Notes under the pieces: generated by a model | What the model was told of the DNA's origin: nothing | Seen by the model: the letters and a program-made list of their open reading frames with translations, nothing else | Databases searched by the model: none | Part shown: one piece after another, positions 1 through 8,952 of the stretch | Position numbering within the stretch: the first letter of the stretch is position 1 | Layout: the number at the start of each line of letters is the position of its first letter | Made by a program: the position numbers and the translations under genes | Assembly (NCBI GenBank): GCA_041391725.1 | Contig: JAWKNL010000020.1 | Span: forward strand, 54,878 to 118,877 | Origin: JAGQVA01 sp041391725 | GTDB taxonomy: Bacteria; Bacteroidota; Bacteroidia; J057 | Direction of reading: 5' to 3' | DNA: 64,000 nucleotides

Positions 1-475
1 AAGGGGGGCGGAAAAAATATTTGCGATTGACGCGATACCCGAGCGACTGGAATGGGCGGCAAAACTGGGAGCAGTTCCCGTAAATTTTCAGGAGGCAAAT
101 ATGCTGGAAATGGTGCGGGATATGACAGGTGGCCGGGGGGTTGATAGTGTAATGGAAGCGGTGGGTAGCGAATCGGCTGCCCGTCTTGCGTATGAACTGG
201 TCAGGCCTGGCGGCATTATTTCTACTGTGGGTGTACATACCAGCCCCGGATTTGCATTTTCACCCGCGCAGGCCTATGACAAAAATCTCACCTATAAGAT
301 CGGCCGTTGTCCTGCACGGGCGTATATGGAAAAGCTTCTGCACAGAATTGAAGCGGGGGCAGTTGAGCTGAGTCCGTTTCTCTCCCGGATCGAGCGGTTG
401 GAAGAGGGACGAATGGCATATGAGAGATTTGACAGGAAAGAACCGGGATATCTGAAGGTAATTTTAGAGGTTTAG
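1..475 (+). CDS. Zinc-type medium-chain alcohol dehydrogenase, C-terminal part
   Basis: This is the 3' end of a gene that enters from the left edge. The frame is open from base 2, so the ATG at 101 is internal and not a start. The visible 158 residues cover the second half of the NAD(P)-binding Rossmann domain: a beta-strand ending in an acidic residue (FAIDAIPERL), the segment GGRGVDSVMEAVGS, then RPGGIISTVGVH, followed by the C-terminal part of the catalytic fold. This pattern is typical of zinc-dependent medium-chain dehydrogenases of the formaldehyde/threonine/alcohol dehydrogenase group. The zinc ligands lie in the missing N-terminal half, so substrate and metal use cannot be judged. The family call is firm and the exact enzyme is not known. 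Confidence 0.85.
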   Translation, partial: RGAEKIFAIDAIPERLEWAAKLGAVPVNFQEANMLEMVRDMTGGRGVDSVMEAVGSESAARLAYELVRPGGIISTVGVHTSPGFAFSPAQAYDKNLTYKIGRCPARAYMEKLLHRIEAGAVELSPFLSRIERLEEGRMAYERFDRKEPGYLKVILEV

Positions 476-478
476 GCT

Positions 479-505
479 AAAATTTTACCCAAATGGGTAA
501 TTTCA
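479..505 (+). terminator. Weak hairpin after the dehydrogenase gene
   Basis: The palindrome TTACCC-AAAT-GGGTAA lies 10 bases after the dehydrogenase stop, with A-rich sequence before it and ATTTC after it. The 6-bp stem and four-base loop could end transcription, but the U tract is short. It is a plausible but weak terminator. Confidence 0.35.
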
Positions 506-523
506 CAGGTCTAATCGACGCCC

Positions 524-531
524 TATTTTTG
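524..531 (+). promoter_or_regulatory. Bacteroidota-type -7 element before the lipoprotein gene
   Basis: TATTTTTG matches the Bacteroidota primary sigma factor -7 consensus TAnnTTTG exactly and lies 24 bases before the lipoprotein ATG. No convincing -33 TTTG partner is seen at the usual distance, so the call rests on the -7 element and its placement. Confidence 0.5.
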
Positions 532-555
532 TTTCATCACTTTTAAACAAGCAAA

Positions 556-1122
556 ATGATGAGACAAATTGTAAAACTTACCTTTGTAGTACTGACACTA
601 ATGTTGTTTGCCTGTAAGGGAGAAGTCCCCGATCCCAATGAAAAACTCCCCGATTTTGTGGCAAATGTTCAGATAAAGAAGAACAGTACTGTTATTGAGC
701 AAATCAGTTTTGAGTTGGAGGAACAAAAAGCTTTTGGCACGTTTGCCGGAAATGGATCTTATTCATCCAGCCTGGATCTATTTTCATTGCTGGTAACTGC
801 CAGCATGGTACAGGGACCGACGCTGAATATCTTTGCTAATACCGGCGGAGTACAAAACGGGAGCCATGATCTGGTAACATCTACCGGAGGCTTAAATGAA
901 AATTTTGCGACCCTTGTGCTCAATTCAGGTGCGACTTCCTATACATCTGTGTCCGGTACAGTCAAACTTTCCAACACCAGCCTGTATCAGGATATTGGTG
1001 TGGGTGCTGCAGATTATTTTGTTGATGTCGAGGTCAATATCTCCATGAAAAATGTAGCAGATGATACCGATGTGATTAGCGTGGAGGGATCACTAAAAGG
1101 GGTAAATATCAAGGCACAGTAG
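556..1122 (+). CDS. Small lipoprotein of unknown function
   Basis: The 188-residue product starts with a lipoprotein signal peptide: a charged N-terminus, a hydrophobic stretch and the lipobox LMLFAC with Cys20 as the lipidation site. The mature part is rich in Ser, Thr, Asn and Gly and is probably beta-structured. It has no motif that I recognise, so no function is offered. A TAnnTTTG promoter element lies just upstream and a strong hairpin follows the gene, so it is likely a single-gene transcript. The first of two adjacent ATGs is taken as start; the second would change the signal peptide by one residue only. Confidence 0.75.
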   Translation: MMRQIVKLTFVVLTLMLFACKGEVPDPNEKLPDFVANVQIKKNSTVIEQISFELEEQKAFGTFAGNGSYSSSLDLFSLLVTASMVQGPTLNIFANTGGVQNGSHDLVTSTGGLNENFATLVLNSGATSYTSVSGTVKLSNTSLYQDIGVGAADYFVDVEVNISMKNVADDTDVISVEGSLKGVNIKAQ

Positions 1123-1143
1123 CAAATGTATAGGTATATAAAA

Positions 1144-1186
1144 TATCCGGGTATAAACCTCTGCATCAGTTGTTTATACCCGGATA
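1144..1186. terminator. Strong 15-bp inverted repeat between convergent genes
   Basis: A perfect 15-bp inverted repeat (TATCCGGGTATAAAC and its complement) with a 13-base loop sits between the lipoprotein gene and the convergent Rpn-type gene. Position and stem strength suggest a bidirectional terminator, although there is no clear U tract on either side. A hairpin of almost the same layout (14-bp stem beginning ATCCG, 13-base loop) occurs at 62340-62380. Confidence 0.6.
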
Positions 1187-1211
1187 CACATTTATATACA
1201 GTAATCGCTTT

Positions 1212-2237
1212 TTACGGTTTTCTCTGTTTCTGTATCTGCCTAATATACGCAGCGAGTTTTTGCCGGCTGAGGCCCAGAAATTGGGCAATGGCTGGCCTTT
1301 CGATTCCTGCATCGAGCATTCGGGCGATCGATGTCTTTTTCTCTGTTTCCAGCTTTTGTAAGGCGGCTATTGCTTCGGCTTTTGCTCTTGCCTCAGCTTC
1401 GGCTCTTTGATTTGCGGCGATGGCTTTCTCCTCCGCCTGAGATACTTTCTCTTTAGCCTGAGATACTTTCTCTTCAGCCTGAGATACTTTCTCTTCAGCC
1501 TGAGATACTTTCTCTTCAGCCTGAGATACTTTCTCTTCCGCCTGAGATACTTTCTCTTCCGCCTGAGATACTTTCTCTTCCGCCTGAGATACTTTCTCTT
1601 CCGCCTGAGATACTTTCTCCCATGCCTCTGCCCAGGCTTCGGCTCTGCCCCGCTCAATCAGCCCCATCGCCGGCGAATCCTCAAACATCTCCACCTCTTT
1701 CCATTCCTCCGGAATCAGATTGTACATACTTCTCATGATACTTTCATCTTTTGTTTTCGCGCCGTGAAGTAAATATACGAAAAGTGTCTGGAAAAAGGTA
1801 TATCCCAACACCTCCTCCCGCAATTCGCCTACCCCCTCAAAAATTCGCTCCACTTTCGACCCGATATCCTCATCACGAATCGCCTTCATCAACCGAAACG
1901 CAATGCGCAGCGACGGCTGACGAAAACGCGCCCCGATCTCCTCAAAACTCGACGCCTGAAGATTGAGCATCTCAAAACCAAAGCCCGGCACGTAACCCTC
2001 CAGACCGCTGAGGTCTCCCCCAAAATAATCCCCAAACATCCGGTATTCCCACGCCTCCCGACCGTGATACACCAGAATGGGAACCACCACACTCAAGGGC
2101 GCCTGCTCCCGTACCTCGCGATCCCATATCTCAAGCATATAGCGCAACAACTGTAGGTGAGGATAATCCACCGGATAACTCTTGTGCTCAAACAAAAAGG
2201 CAATGTGCACCGGCGTCCCCTCCTGCGTCTCATAATA
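1212..2237 (-). pseudogene. Rpn/YhgA-like nuclease (transposase_31 family), 5' end missing
   Basis: The product resembles Rpn-family PD-(D/E)XK nucleases, which promote recombination: it has the FLFEHKS segment (the E-x-K of the catalytic core), the following LQLLRYMLEIWDRE helix and the VVPILVYHG strand. The family normally has 50-60 residues before the EHKS motif. Here the frame can be read back only to YYETQEGTPV and then meets a TAA at 2238-2240; the only start available is a GTG at 2210. The N-terminal part of the fold is therefore absent and the sequence beyond the stop does not restore it. The C-terminal half has a long heptad coiled coil and ends in a short helix-turn-helix-like tail (IAQFLGLSRQKL), as is common in this family. 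Likely a decaying mobile gene. Confidence 0.75.
1437..1620 (-). repeat. Nine 21-bp tandem repeats encoding the heptad EKVSQAE
   Basis: A 21-bp unit (core GATACTTTCTC on the + strand) starts every 21 bases from 1441 to 1609, nine copies in all. Each unit encodes one heptad, EKVSQAE, in the Rpn-type protein, giving a continuous predicted coiled coil. Copies differ at only a few bases (TCAGCC, TCCGCC, TTAGCC), which shows recent expansion. The unit is a multiple of three, so changes in copy number keep the frame. Confidence 0.9.
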
Positions 2238-2295
2238 TTACGAAAAAGAAAAATAACAAAAAATCTGTATCTTCACAGATAACAGATTTTTTGCC

Positions 2296-4692
2296 ATGAC
2301 TCCAACTACTTACTCCGGCGCGTTGCTTACGCTGCTGTGCTTATGCGTTTGCACCCGGCTTTTTTCCCAGACAGATACAGAATATTGGTTTGCCGCGCCG
2401 GATGTCAGCGGAGTGGCAGGCGAATCACCGGTTTACCTTGTGATAGGAAGCGCGGGAGCTCCGGCAAATGTGGTGATTGATTTTCCCGCCAACCCCTCAT
2501 TCGCTCCAATTACCTATAGTCTGGCGGTGAGTGAAATGGAAGTGATTGATCTTACTCCCTACCTCGGACAACTCGAAACCCGTCCCCCTGACTTTATTCT
2601 ACCCAAAGGACTCCATATTACAGCAACCACACCCATTACGGCCTACTACCGTGTGGCTGCACCCAATCATGCCGATGACTACAACCTGCGGGGAAAACAA
2701 GCGTTGGGAAGCGAATTCTTTATCCCCGGCCAGACGCAGTTTTCCAATACCCAGGGTGCGTCATTTTTTGATATTGTAGCTACCCGCAACCAAACGACTG
2801 TAGTCATTACGCCCTCTGCCAATCTACAGAATCATGTAGCAGGTGTGCCGTTTTCCGTCGTGCTCAACCGGGGGGAAACTTTCTCATGCAGGGAAAGTGG
2901 CACTAATCTCGCAGGCAATCTGGTTGGATCTGAGATTGTGGCCGACAAGCCGGTGGCAGTAACCGTTTCCGATGATGCGGTATCTATAATTCCGGGTACG
3001 ACAGGCGATCTTTCCGGTGATCAGATCATCCCGGTAAAAAGCCTGGGCACAGAATACATAGCCATGAAAGGGGAGGCTTCAATTGAGCGCGTGTATATCA
3101 CTGCAACCGAAAACCTGACTCAGGTCAGTATTTACGGAAAACCGCCGGTTTCACTCAATCGCGGCCAGACAAGTGTAGTTGACCTTACGCTTGCCGCAAC
3201 GATGATCAACAGCAATTTCCCTGTTTATCTGTGGCATCAGAGCGGGGCAGGCGACGAACCAGGTGGTTCTGTCATACCGCCACTTACCTGTACCGGAACC
3301 CGGGTGGTGAAGTTTGTCAGACCTGCCAGCGACAATTTTTTCTTTTATCTGCTTACCCGTGCAGGAAATGAGGATAACTTCCGGTTAAACGGCACTTCAA
3401 ATATTCTCGCATCTTCTTTTGCTCCTGTTCCCGGTACCAACGGGCAGTGGATGGCCGGGCGGATTGAAGCATTAGGTTCGCTCGTAACTTCTACCAATCA
3501 GATCGATAATACCTCCGGAGTGTTTCATATGGGAATGATCAATATGGATACCGAAAAACAAGCGTCTTATGCTTTTTTCTCCAACTACAGCCCAGTGGCC
3601 CTGGGAGAAGAAGTCTCTTTTTGCAGGGGAGATTCTCTGGTACTGGATGGCGGAGCGGCAAACAGTCTGTTTCTGTGGAATACAGGCGATACCACGCAGC
3701 AGATTACAGTTTCTCAGCCCGGATTATACTGGGTATATGCCGAATTTGAAGGATGCCCGCTCGTTGATACTGTGCAGGTAAATGAAATCTTCCCTCAGGT
3801 TGATCTTGGCCTCGATACTACGATATGTGAAGGCGAAAGTCTTTTACTTGATCCCGGACTCGCCGGAGCCGTGTTTTTATGGAATGATTCTTCTACCACT
3901 TCCACACGTATTGTTTCTGATGCCGGGGTGTATCACGTACAGGTAAATCTGGAAGGGTGCACAAATGAAGACTCTATTATTGTTCAGATTCAGCCTTTGC
4001 CTGTACTTGATCTGGGATCCGATATTATCCTTTGCGACGGACAGACTGTTTCACTTAATGCCGAAACTACTTTTGCCACTTATCTCTGGCAGGATGGCAG
4101 CACAGGCTCCCACCTTGAGGTGGGAAGTGCGGGCCTGTATTCTGTCACCCGGTTTTTTGCTGGTTGCAGTCAGCGTGATACCGTATCCGTTTCGGTCTCT
4201 TCCCTGGACGCACCGGAAGGTATAGACACGACCTTATGCCGGGGAGACTCCATCCAACTGGATGTGTCAGTGCCCGGCGGTTCTTATATCTGGGAAGATG
4301 GCACAACTGAGCCGGTTCGCACCATACGGGAAGGAGGGAGGTATTTCGTGCAGATTTCCGATGCGTGTGAAACGGTACAAACCGACTACTTTATCGGGCT
4401 TACCGATTGTGAATGTTTTGTATTTGTACCCAATGTATTTACCCCCAACGGAGATGGGATTAATGATGACTTTCGACCCAGGGTAATATGTGCACTTGAA
4501 AACTATGTACTTATTGTGTTTGATCGCTGGGGGAGAAAAATATTTGAAGGTCATTCGCCTCAGGATCACTGGGCTGGGCAGGCTGGCAATAATCCGGCAT
4601 CAGCAGGGGTTTATTACTGGGTCATACAGTTTCGACAGGCGGGACAGTCAGTCACAAAAGTAGTGAGAGGAAATGTAACCCTCATGCGGTAG
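2296..4692 (+). CDS. Secreted protein with IgGFc-binding-like N-terminus and gliding-motility C-terminal domain (T9SS type B)
   Basis: The 798-residue product begins with a Sec signal peptide (cleavage after about LFSQ). Residues of about 25-430 resemble the IgGFc-binding N-terminal domain family (TEYWFAAPDVSG, ITATTPITAYYR, GSEFFIPGQT). Then come three or four short repeats around LGxDTxxCxGxSxxLD and YxWxDGSTxxxxxV, which are Ig-like adhesin repeats with paired cysteines. The last about 90 residues (VPNVFTPNGDGINDDFRP, FDRWGRKIFEG, AGVYYWVIQF) form the gliding-motility-associated C-terminal domain that sends proteins through the type IX secretion system. It is probably a large cell-surface adhesin. 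The gene ends five bases before the convergent dinB stop. Confidence 0.85.
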   Translation: MTPTTYSGALLTLLCLCVCTRLFSQTDTEYWFAAPDVSGVAGESPVYLVIGSAGAPANVVIDFPANPSFAPITYSLAVSEMEVIDLTPYLGQLETRPPDFILPKGLHITATTPITAYYRVAAPNHADDYNLRGKQALGSEFFIPGQTQFSNTQGASFFDIVATRNQTTVVITPSANLQNHVAGVPFSVVLNRGETFSCRESGTNLAGNLVGSEIVADKPVAVTVSDDAVSIIPGTTGDLSGDQIIPVKSLGTEYIAMKGEASIERVYITATENLTQVSIYGKPPVSLNRGQTSVVDLTLAATMINSNFPVYLWHQSGAGDEPGGSVIPPLTCTGTRVVKFVRPASDNFFFYLLTRAGNEDNFRLNGTSNILASSFAPVPGTNGQWMAGRIEALGSLVTSTNQIDNTSGVFHMGMINMDTEKQASYAFFSNYSPVALGEEVSFCRGDSLVLDGGAANSLFLWNTGDTTQQITVSQPGLYWVYAEFEGCPLVDTVQVNEIFPQVDLGLDTTICEGESLLLDPGLAGAVFLWNDSSTTSTRIVSDAGVYHVQVNLEGCTNEDSIIVQIQPLPVLDLGSDIILCDGQTVSLNAETTFATYLWQDGSTGSHLEVGSAGLYSVTRFFAGCSQRDTVSVSVSSLDAPEGIDTTLCRGDSIQLDVSVPGGSYIWEDGTTEPVRTIREGGRYFVQISDACETVQTDYFIGLTDCECFVFVPNVFTPNGDGINDDFRPRVICALENYVLIVFDRWGRKIFEGHSPQDHWAGQAGNNPASAGVYYWVIQFRQAGQSVTKVVRGNVTLMR

Positions 4693-4697
4693 CAGAT

Positions 4698-5843
4698 TTA
4701 TAGCCCGCTTCCTTTCCGGATGATCCGTAACCCATGTTTTCGCCGGATATGATCCAGTGCGGTGTAAAGATCGCTTTGCCGTGGTATGTCCTGAAACAAT
4801 TCTATCTGCTGCCCGCCGGGCACCAGGTGGCTCAGCTTCAATCCGACCAGCCGCACCCGCAGCCGCTTTTGATAGAGTTGATCAAGCAATGCCAACGCCT
4901 TTGTTATCAGAATATCATCGGTCTGGGCCAGCGGAATAGTAATCTGCTTCGTGACTGTCTCAAAACTGGCGTAACGAAGTTTGACCGTAATGCAGGTGGT
5001 CAGCAGATGGGATTCACGCAACTGAAACCCCAGTTTCTCAGCCATCTGCACCAGCGTTTTTTGTAAAAAAGCCACGTCTATGGTGTCTTCGGGGAATGTG
5101 GATTCGGTAGAAATGGATTTTTTGTCGCGATAGGGAATCACCGGACGCTCATCTCTGCCTCTCGCACTTTCATACAGAAAATGACCCTGCCTGCCAAATA
5201 TTCCCGTCAGCATCTGATACGGAATCAGCCGTAGTGTGGCAATGTCGCGCACTCCCCGGTAACACAACCTGTGACTGGTTTTTTCTCCAATCTGGGGAAT
5301 CTGCCCGACATGAAGGGGCGCAAGAAACGGCTGCACCCGTACAGAAGGGAGATATTGTTCGCCGTTGGGTTTGGCGTGGTTGGTGGCAATCTTGGAGACA
5401 AGCTTGTTGACTGAAAGTCCCATCGACAGGGGAAGTCTGGTCTCTCTGATAATGCGCATACGCAGTTCGTGTGCCCAGCGATAACACCCGTAAAATCGCT
5501 CCAGCCCGGTCAGATCGATATAAAATTCGTCAATAGAGGCTTTTTCAAATAATGGACTTTCCGCCTGTATTAATTCTGTGATTTCGCCCGAACATCTTTC
5601 ATAAGCATCATAGTCGCCTTTGAGTACGACTGCGTAAGGACAAAGTTTTTTTGCCAGATGGACAGGCATACCCGACCGCACACCAAAACGCCGGGCCTCA
5701 TAACTGCACGAACTTACCACCCCACGGTCGCCGGTTCCGCCGATAATCAGAGGAATGTTTTCCAGCCGTGAATCCTGCCTTCTTTCTACCGAAACAAAAA
5801 AGGCATCCAAATCCATGTGTACAATCGATCGCGTCGTTTCCAT
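4698..5843 (-). CDS. dinB: DNA polymerase IV (Y-family translesion polymerase)
   Basis: This is a complete Y-family polymerase of 381 residues. The catalytic carboxylates are present: Asp11 in MDLDAFF and Asp105-Glu106 in KASIDEFY. The fingers segment SYEARRFGVRSGMP, the helix-hairpin-helix region near IPQIGEKTSHRL and a little-finger domain follow. The protein ends soon after IELFQD, near where a clamp-binding peptide could lie. The first ATG at 5843 is taken as start, since a longer reading begins at a TTG only. It is divergent from a DnaE-type polymerase, and the two are probably induced together for damage-tolerant synthesis. Because the active-site residues are intact, it is DinB-like rather than the inactive ImuB type. 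Confidence 0.92.
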   Translation of the reverse strand: METTRSIVHMDLDAFFVSVERRQDSRLENIPLIIGGTGDRGVVSSCSYEARRFGVRSGMPVHLAKKLCPYAVVLKGDYDAYERCSGEITELIQAESPLFEKASIDEFYIDLTGLERFYGCYRWAHELRMRIIRETRLPLSMGLSVNKLVSKIATNHAKPNGEQYLPSVRVQPFLAPLHVGQIPQIGEKTSHRLCYRGVRDIATLRLIPYQMLTGIFGRQGHFLYESARGRDERPVIPYRDKKSISTESTFPEDTIDVAFLQKTLVQMAEKLGFQLRESHLLTTCITVKLRYASFETVTKQITIPLAQTDDILITKALALLDQLYQKRLRVRLVGLKLSHLVPGGQQIELFQDIPRQSDLYTALDHIRRKHGLRIIRKGSGL

Positions 5844-5893
5844 TGGTTTTGTCCGGGTCAATACTAAATAACGCCAACAACATGATAATATTT

Positions 5894-5920
5894 TTAGTAA
5901 AATATCTAATTATATTAGTA
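5894..5920. promoter_or_regulatory. Candidate operator between dinB and the DnaE-type gene
   Basis: Within the 116-base AT-rich divergent region there is an inverted repeat CTAAT-TAT-ATTAG (5906-5918) and a direct repeat TTAGTA at 5894 and 5915, spaced 21 bases, or two helical turns. Both genes would be controlled by a factor bound here. Which repressor binds is unknown; no lexA-like gene lies in the window. The call is inference from symmetry and position. Confidence 0.4.
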
Positions 5921-5959
5921 TTTTGCGACTGTATTATCAAACGCAGAAGTATATCGGAC

Positions 5960-8941
5960 ATGTTTCATTTACCGCCGGGCAAGGAGTACAAAAATCTGTA
6001 CCTCAACTGCCACTCGGTTTTCAGCCTGCGCTATGGTACGCTTACCGTAGATGCACTGGCACATTTGGCACAAACCCATCAGATAGAATATCTGGCACTG
6101 ACCGATATTCACAGCACTTCTGCATGTTATGACTTTGCCAGGGCCTGCAGGAAAGCGGGCATCAGTCCTGTGATTGGGATGGAATTTAGAAAGGCGGGAA
6201 ACCTCCTTTATGTGGCTATTGCCAGAAACCTCACGGGCTTTCACGAGATTTGTCAGTTTTACTCCGACTACACCACACGCCATCAGGATTTTCCAGAACT
6301 TCCCCCCGCATGGTCAAATGTATTTGTGATTTATCCCTGGACACGGCAGGATCGCTCCGGTCTGGGTGAAAATGAATTTCTTGGAATCAGAGCCGATCAG
6401 GTTCCGGAACTGCTTCGCTCGCGTTACCGCCACAGGCAGGACCGGCTTGTAGTGCTTCAGCCCCTCACTTTTACCGACAAAAGAGGACATAACCTCCACC
6501 GCCTGCTTCGCGCTATTGATCAAAATGTGATCCTCAGTAAACTCCCCGCCTCCTCGTTTGAATCACTGACACAGATATTTATTCCCCCGGGCGAACTTTC
6601 CCGCGTATTTGCAGACTATCCGCAGATTCTGAAAAATACCGAAACGCTCCTTGCACGTTGCAGTTTTGAAGTGGACTTTAATCAAAACCGGACCCGAAGC
6701 ACATTTACCGGGGGCAAATATGAAGACATGCTCCTGCTGGAAAAACTGGTTTTCAACGGACTGGAAAAGCGCTACGGTAAACACCACGCGGAAGCGAGAA
6801 AACGGGTTGAAAAAGAACTGAATATCATTGATCAACTCGATTTTAACGCCTATTTTCTGATTACCTGGGACTTTGTGAACTACGGCAGGTCGCAGGGTTT
6901 TTTTCATGTCGGCAGGGGAAGCGGGGCAAATAGCGTGGCCGCCTATTGTCTGGGCATTACAGATGTGGATCCGCTGGAACTCAATCTCTACTTCGAACGA
7001 TTTCTCAACCCCCGCCGAAAATCGCCTCCCGACTTTGATATCGATTATTCGTGGAAAGACCGCGACGAGGTCATTGACTACGTTTTTCGCCGTTACCGCC
7101 ATTCACATACCGCTCTTCTCGCTACCTATAATACCTTTCAGGACAGATCAGCCATCCGCGAACTGGGAAAGGTATTTGGTCTTCCCAAAACAGAAATTGA
7201 CGAACTGGTGCATCTCGCCCATTACGAAAAACTTCCCGCCGATATGGGGAAAATTCAGCAGCAGATTATCACTTATGCCCACCTGCTGATGGATGTACCC
7301 AACCATCTTTCCATCCACGCCGGCGGCGTGCTGATTTCAGAAGCGCCGATTACGCAGTACACCGCGCTTGATCTTCCGCCAAAAGGGTTTCAGATCACCC
7401 ATTTTGATATGCATGTGGCAGAAGAAATCGGTCTTCACAAGTTTGATATCCTCAGCCAGCGCGGACTGGGCCATATCCGGGAGACAGTAGAAATCGTCAG
7501 GGAAAATCAGCAGATCAGTGTGGACATTCATCAGGTTGGGGAATTTAAGCAGGATAAGGCTGTCAAAAATCTTCTGGCAAAGGGCCAAACCACAGGGTGC
7601 TTTTATGTTGAATCACCGGCCATGCGCCAGTTGCTGCAAAAGCTGGGTTGTACCGATTATCCCGGCCTGGTAGCTGCCAGTTCGATTATACGTCCCGGCG
7701 TGGCGCGATCGGGCATGATGCGGGCGTATATTGCAAGGCACAACGGGGAGTCATTTGCCTGCCTCCATCCACACCTGGAGGAGTTGCTTAGTGAGACTTA
7801 TGGCATTATGGTCTATCAGGAAGACGTGTTGAAAGTGGTTCACGGTTTCGCCGGACTTTCCCTGGCAGAAGCCGATTTACTGCGAAGAGCCATGTCTGGA
7901 AAATCCCGGTCAGGCGAAGGTTTTCAGGTTGTAAAAGAAAATTTTTTTACCGCCTGCCGGGAAAAAGGATATGCGGAAGGAATCGTGCAGGAACTGTGGC
8001 GGCAGATCGAAAGTTTTGCCGGTTATTCATTTTCCAAGGCCCACTCTGCGAGTTTTGCCGTGGAGAGTTTTCAGAGTTTGTATCTGAAAGCGCATTTTCC
8101 GCTGGAGTTTATGGTCGGGGTGATCAACAATTTCGGCGGATTTTACGATGCGGAAATTTACCTGCACGAAGCACGGATGGCAGGAGCCGTTATTCATCCA
8201 CCCTGTGTCAATCACAGTCGGTTTCACACCCGCATTATCGGAAAGGATATTTACCTGGGATTTATTCACCTCAAATCGCTTCCGCAGAAAACAGCAGAGG
8301 AAATTCCTTTGGAGCGAAAGCGAAGGGGGAAATTCCGGGATATGGCCGACTTTGTACAGCGCGTACCGGTGAGTCAGGAGCAAATGGAAATTCTGATACG
8401 TGCGGGGGCGTTTCAGTTTACGGGCAAATCCAAATATACGCTGTTGTGGGAAATGGACTATCAGCTCCGGCACCAGAAGATCAGGCAGCCCGATGTATTG
8501 TTTGTGCCGGTGGGAGAGAGTTTTTCCGTACCCGATCTGCCTGTCAGCCTCGTAGAAGATGCCTGGGATGAAATGGAATTGCTGGGGTTTCCGCTCTGCT
8601 CGCCATTTGAACTGGCTGTGCCCCGGAATGAAAATACACCCCTCCTGAGCAGGCAATTTGCCGGATACCTGCATCAGGAGGTGGAGATAATGGGCTATTA
8701 TGTGTGCGCAAAAACAACCCGCACGATCAGGGGCGAACTGATGATGTTTGCCAATTTCCTCGATTCTGAAGGCCGCTTTTTCGATGCAACACTTTTTCCG
8801 GAGGTAGCAAAAAAGAGCGCCCTCACAGGCAGAGGTTTATATCTGATGCGGGGGAAAGTCGTGGAAGAGTTTGGACACTATTCCCTCGAAATCACAACGA
8901 TCAGCAAATACCTCTACCAGCCTGATCCGAGACAGGAGTAG
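5960..8941 (+). CDS. DnaE-type DNA polymerase III alpha subunit, short second copy (error-prone type)
   Basis: The 993-residue product has the order of a bacterial C-family polymerase: PHP domain (residues 1-200), palm with GRGSGANSVAAY (about 320) and the catalytic PDFDIDY (about 357-363), then fingers (FSKAHSASFA), helix-hairpin-helix (ILIRAGAF) and a C-terminal OB-type region. The length matches DnaE2/ImuC-like enzymes rather than the longer replicative copy. The PHP domain looks partly degenerate: NCHSVFS replaces the HxH metal motif and LTDIHS replaces TDH, so proofreading is unlikely. The ATG at 5960 is chosen because the in-frame sequence upstream lies in the divergent control region and encodes no PHP sequence. 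It pairs with dinB as a likely damage-tolerance cassette; no imuA is seen. Confidence 0.88.
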   Translation: MFHLPPGKEYKNLYLNCHSVFSLRYGTLTVDALAHLAQTHQIEYLALTDIHSTSACYDFARACRKAGISPVIGMEFRKAGNLLYVAIARNLTGFHEICQFYSDYTTRHQDFPELPPAWSNVFVIYPWTRQDRSGLGENEFLGIRADQVPELLRSRYRHRQDRLVVLQPLTFTDKRGHNLHRLLRAIDQNVILSKLPASSFESLTQIFIPPGELSRVFADYPQILKNTETLLARCSFEVDFNQNRTRSTFTGGKYEDMLLLEKLVFNGLEKRYGKHHAEARKRVEKELNIIDQLDFNAYFLITWDFVNYGRSQGFFHVGRGSGANSVAAYCLGITDVDPLELNLYFERFLNPRRKSPPDFDIDYSWKDRDEVIDYVFRRYRHSHTALLATYNTFQDRSAIRELGKVFGLPKTEIDELVHLAHYEKLPADMGKIQQQIITYAHLLMDVPNHLSIHAGGVLISEAPITQYTALDLPPKGFQITHFDMHVAEEIGLHKFDILSQRGLGHIRETVEIVRENQQISVDIHQVGEFKQDKAVKNLLAKGQTTGCFYVESPAMRQLLQKLGCTDYPGLVAASSIIRPGVARSGMMRAYIARHNGESFACLHPHLEELLSETYGIMVYQEDVLKVVHGFAGLSLAEADLLRRAMSGKSRSGEGFQVVKENFFTACREKGYAEGIVQELWRQIESFAGYSFSKAHSASFAVESFQSLYLKAHFPLEFMVGVINNFGGFYDAEIYLHEARMAGAVIHPPCVNHSRFHTRIIGKDIYLGFIHLKSLPQKTAEEIPLERKRRGKFRDMADFVQRVPVSQEQMEILIRAGAFQFTGKSKYTLLWEMDYQLRHQKIRQPDVLFVPVGESFSVPDLPVSLVEDAWDEMELLGFPLCSPFELAVPRNENTPLLSRQFAGYLHQEVEIMGYYVCAKTTRTIRGELMMFANFLDSEGRFFDATLFPEVAKKSALTGRGLYLMRGKVVEEFGHYSLEITTISKYLYQPDPRQE

Positions 8942-8952
8942 GAGTGAGGAAT

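Noticed and set aside
1437..1620. CRISPR array
   Set aside because: The units are contiguous 21-bp tandem repeats without spacers and encode a heptad in frame.
1407..1772. Repetitive reading frames opposite and beside the heptad region
   Set aside because: They are by-products of the 21-bp repeat, which stays open in several frames. Only the minus-strand frame continues into family-like sequence.
5768..5959. N-terminal extension of the DnaE-type protein
   Set aside because: The extension crosses the dinB start and the divergent control region and encodes no PHP sequence; the PHP domain begins right after the ATG at 5960.
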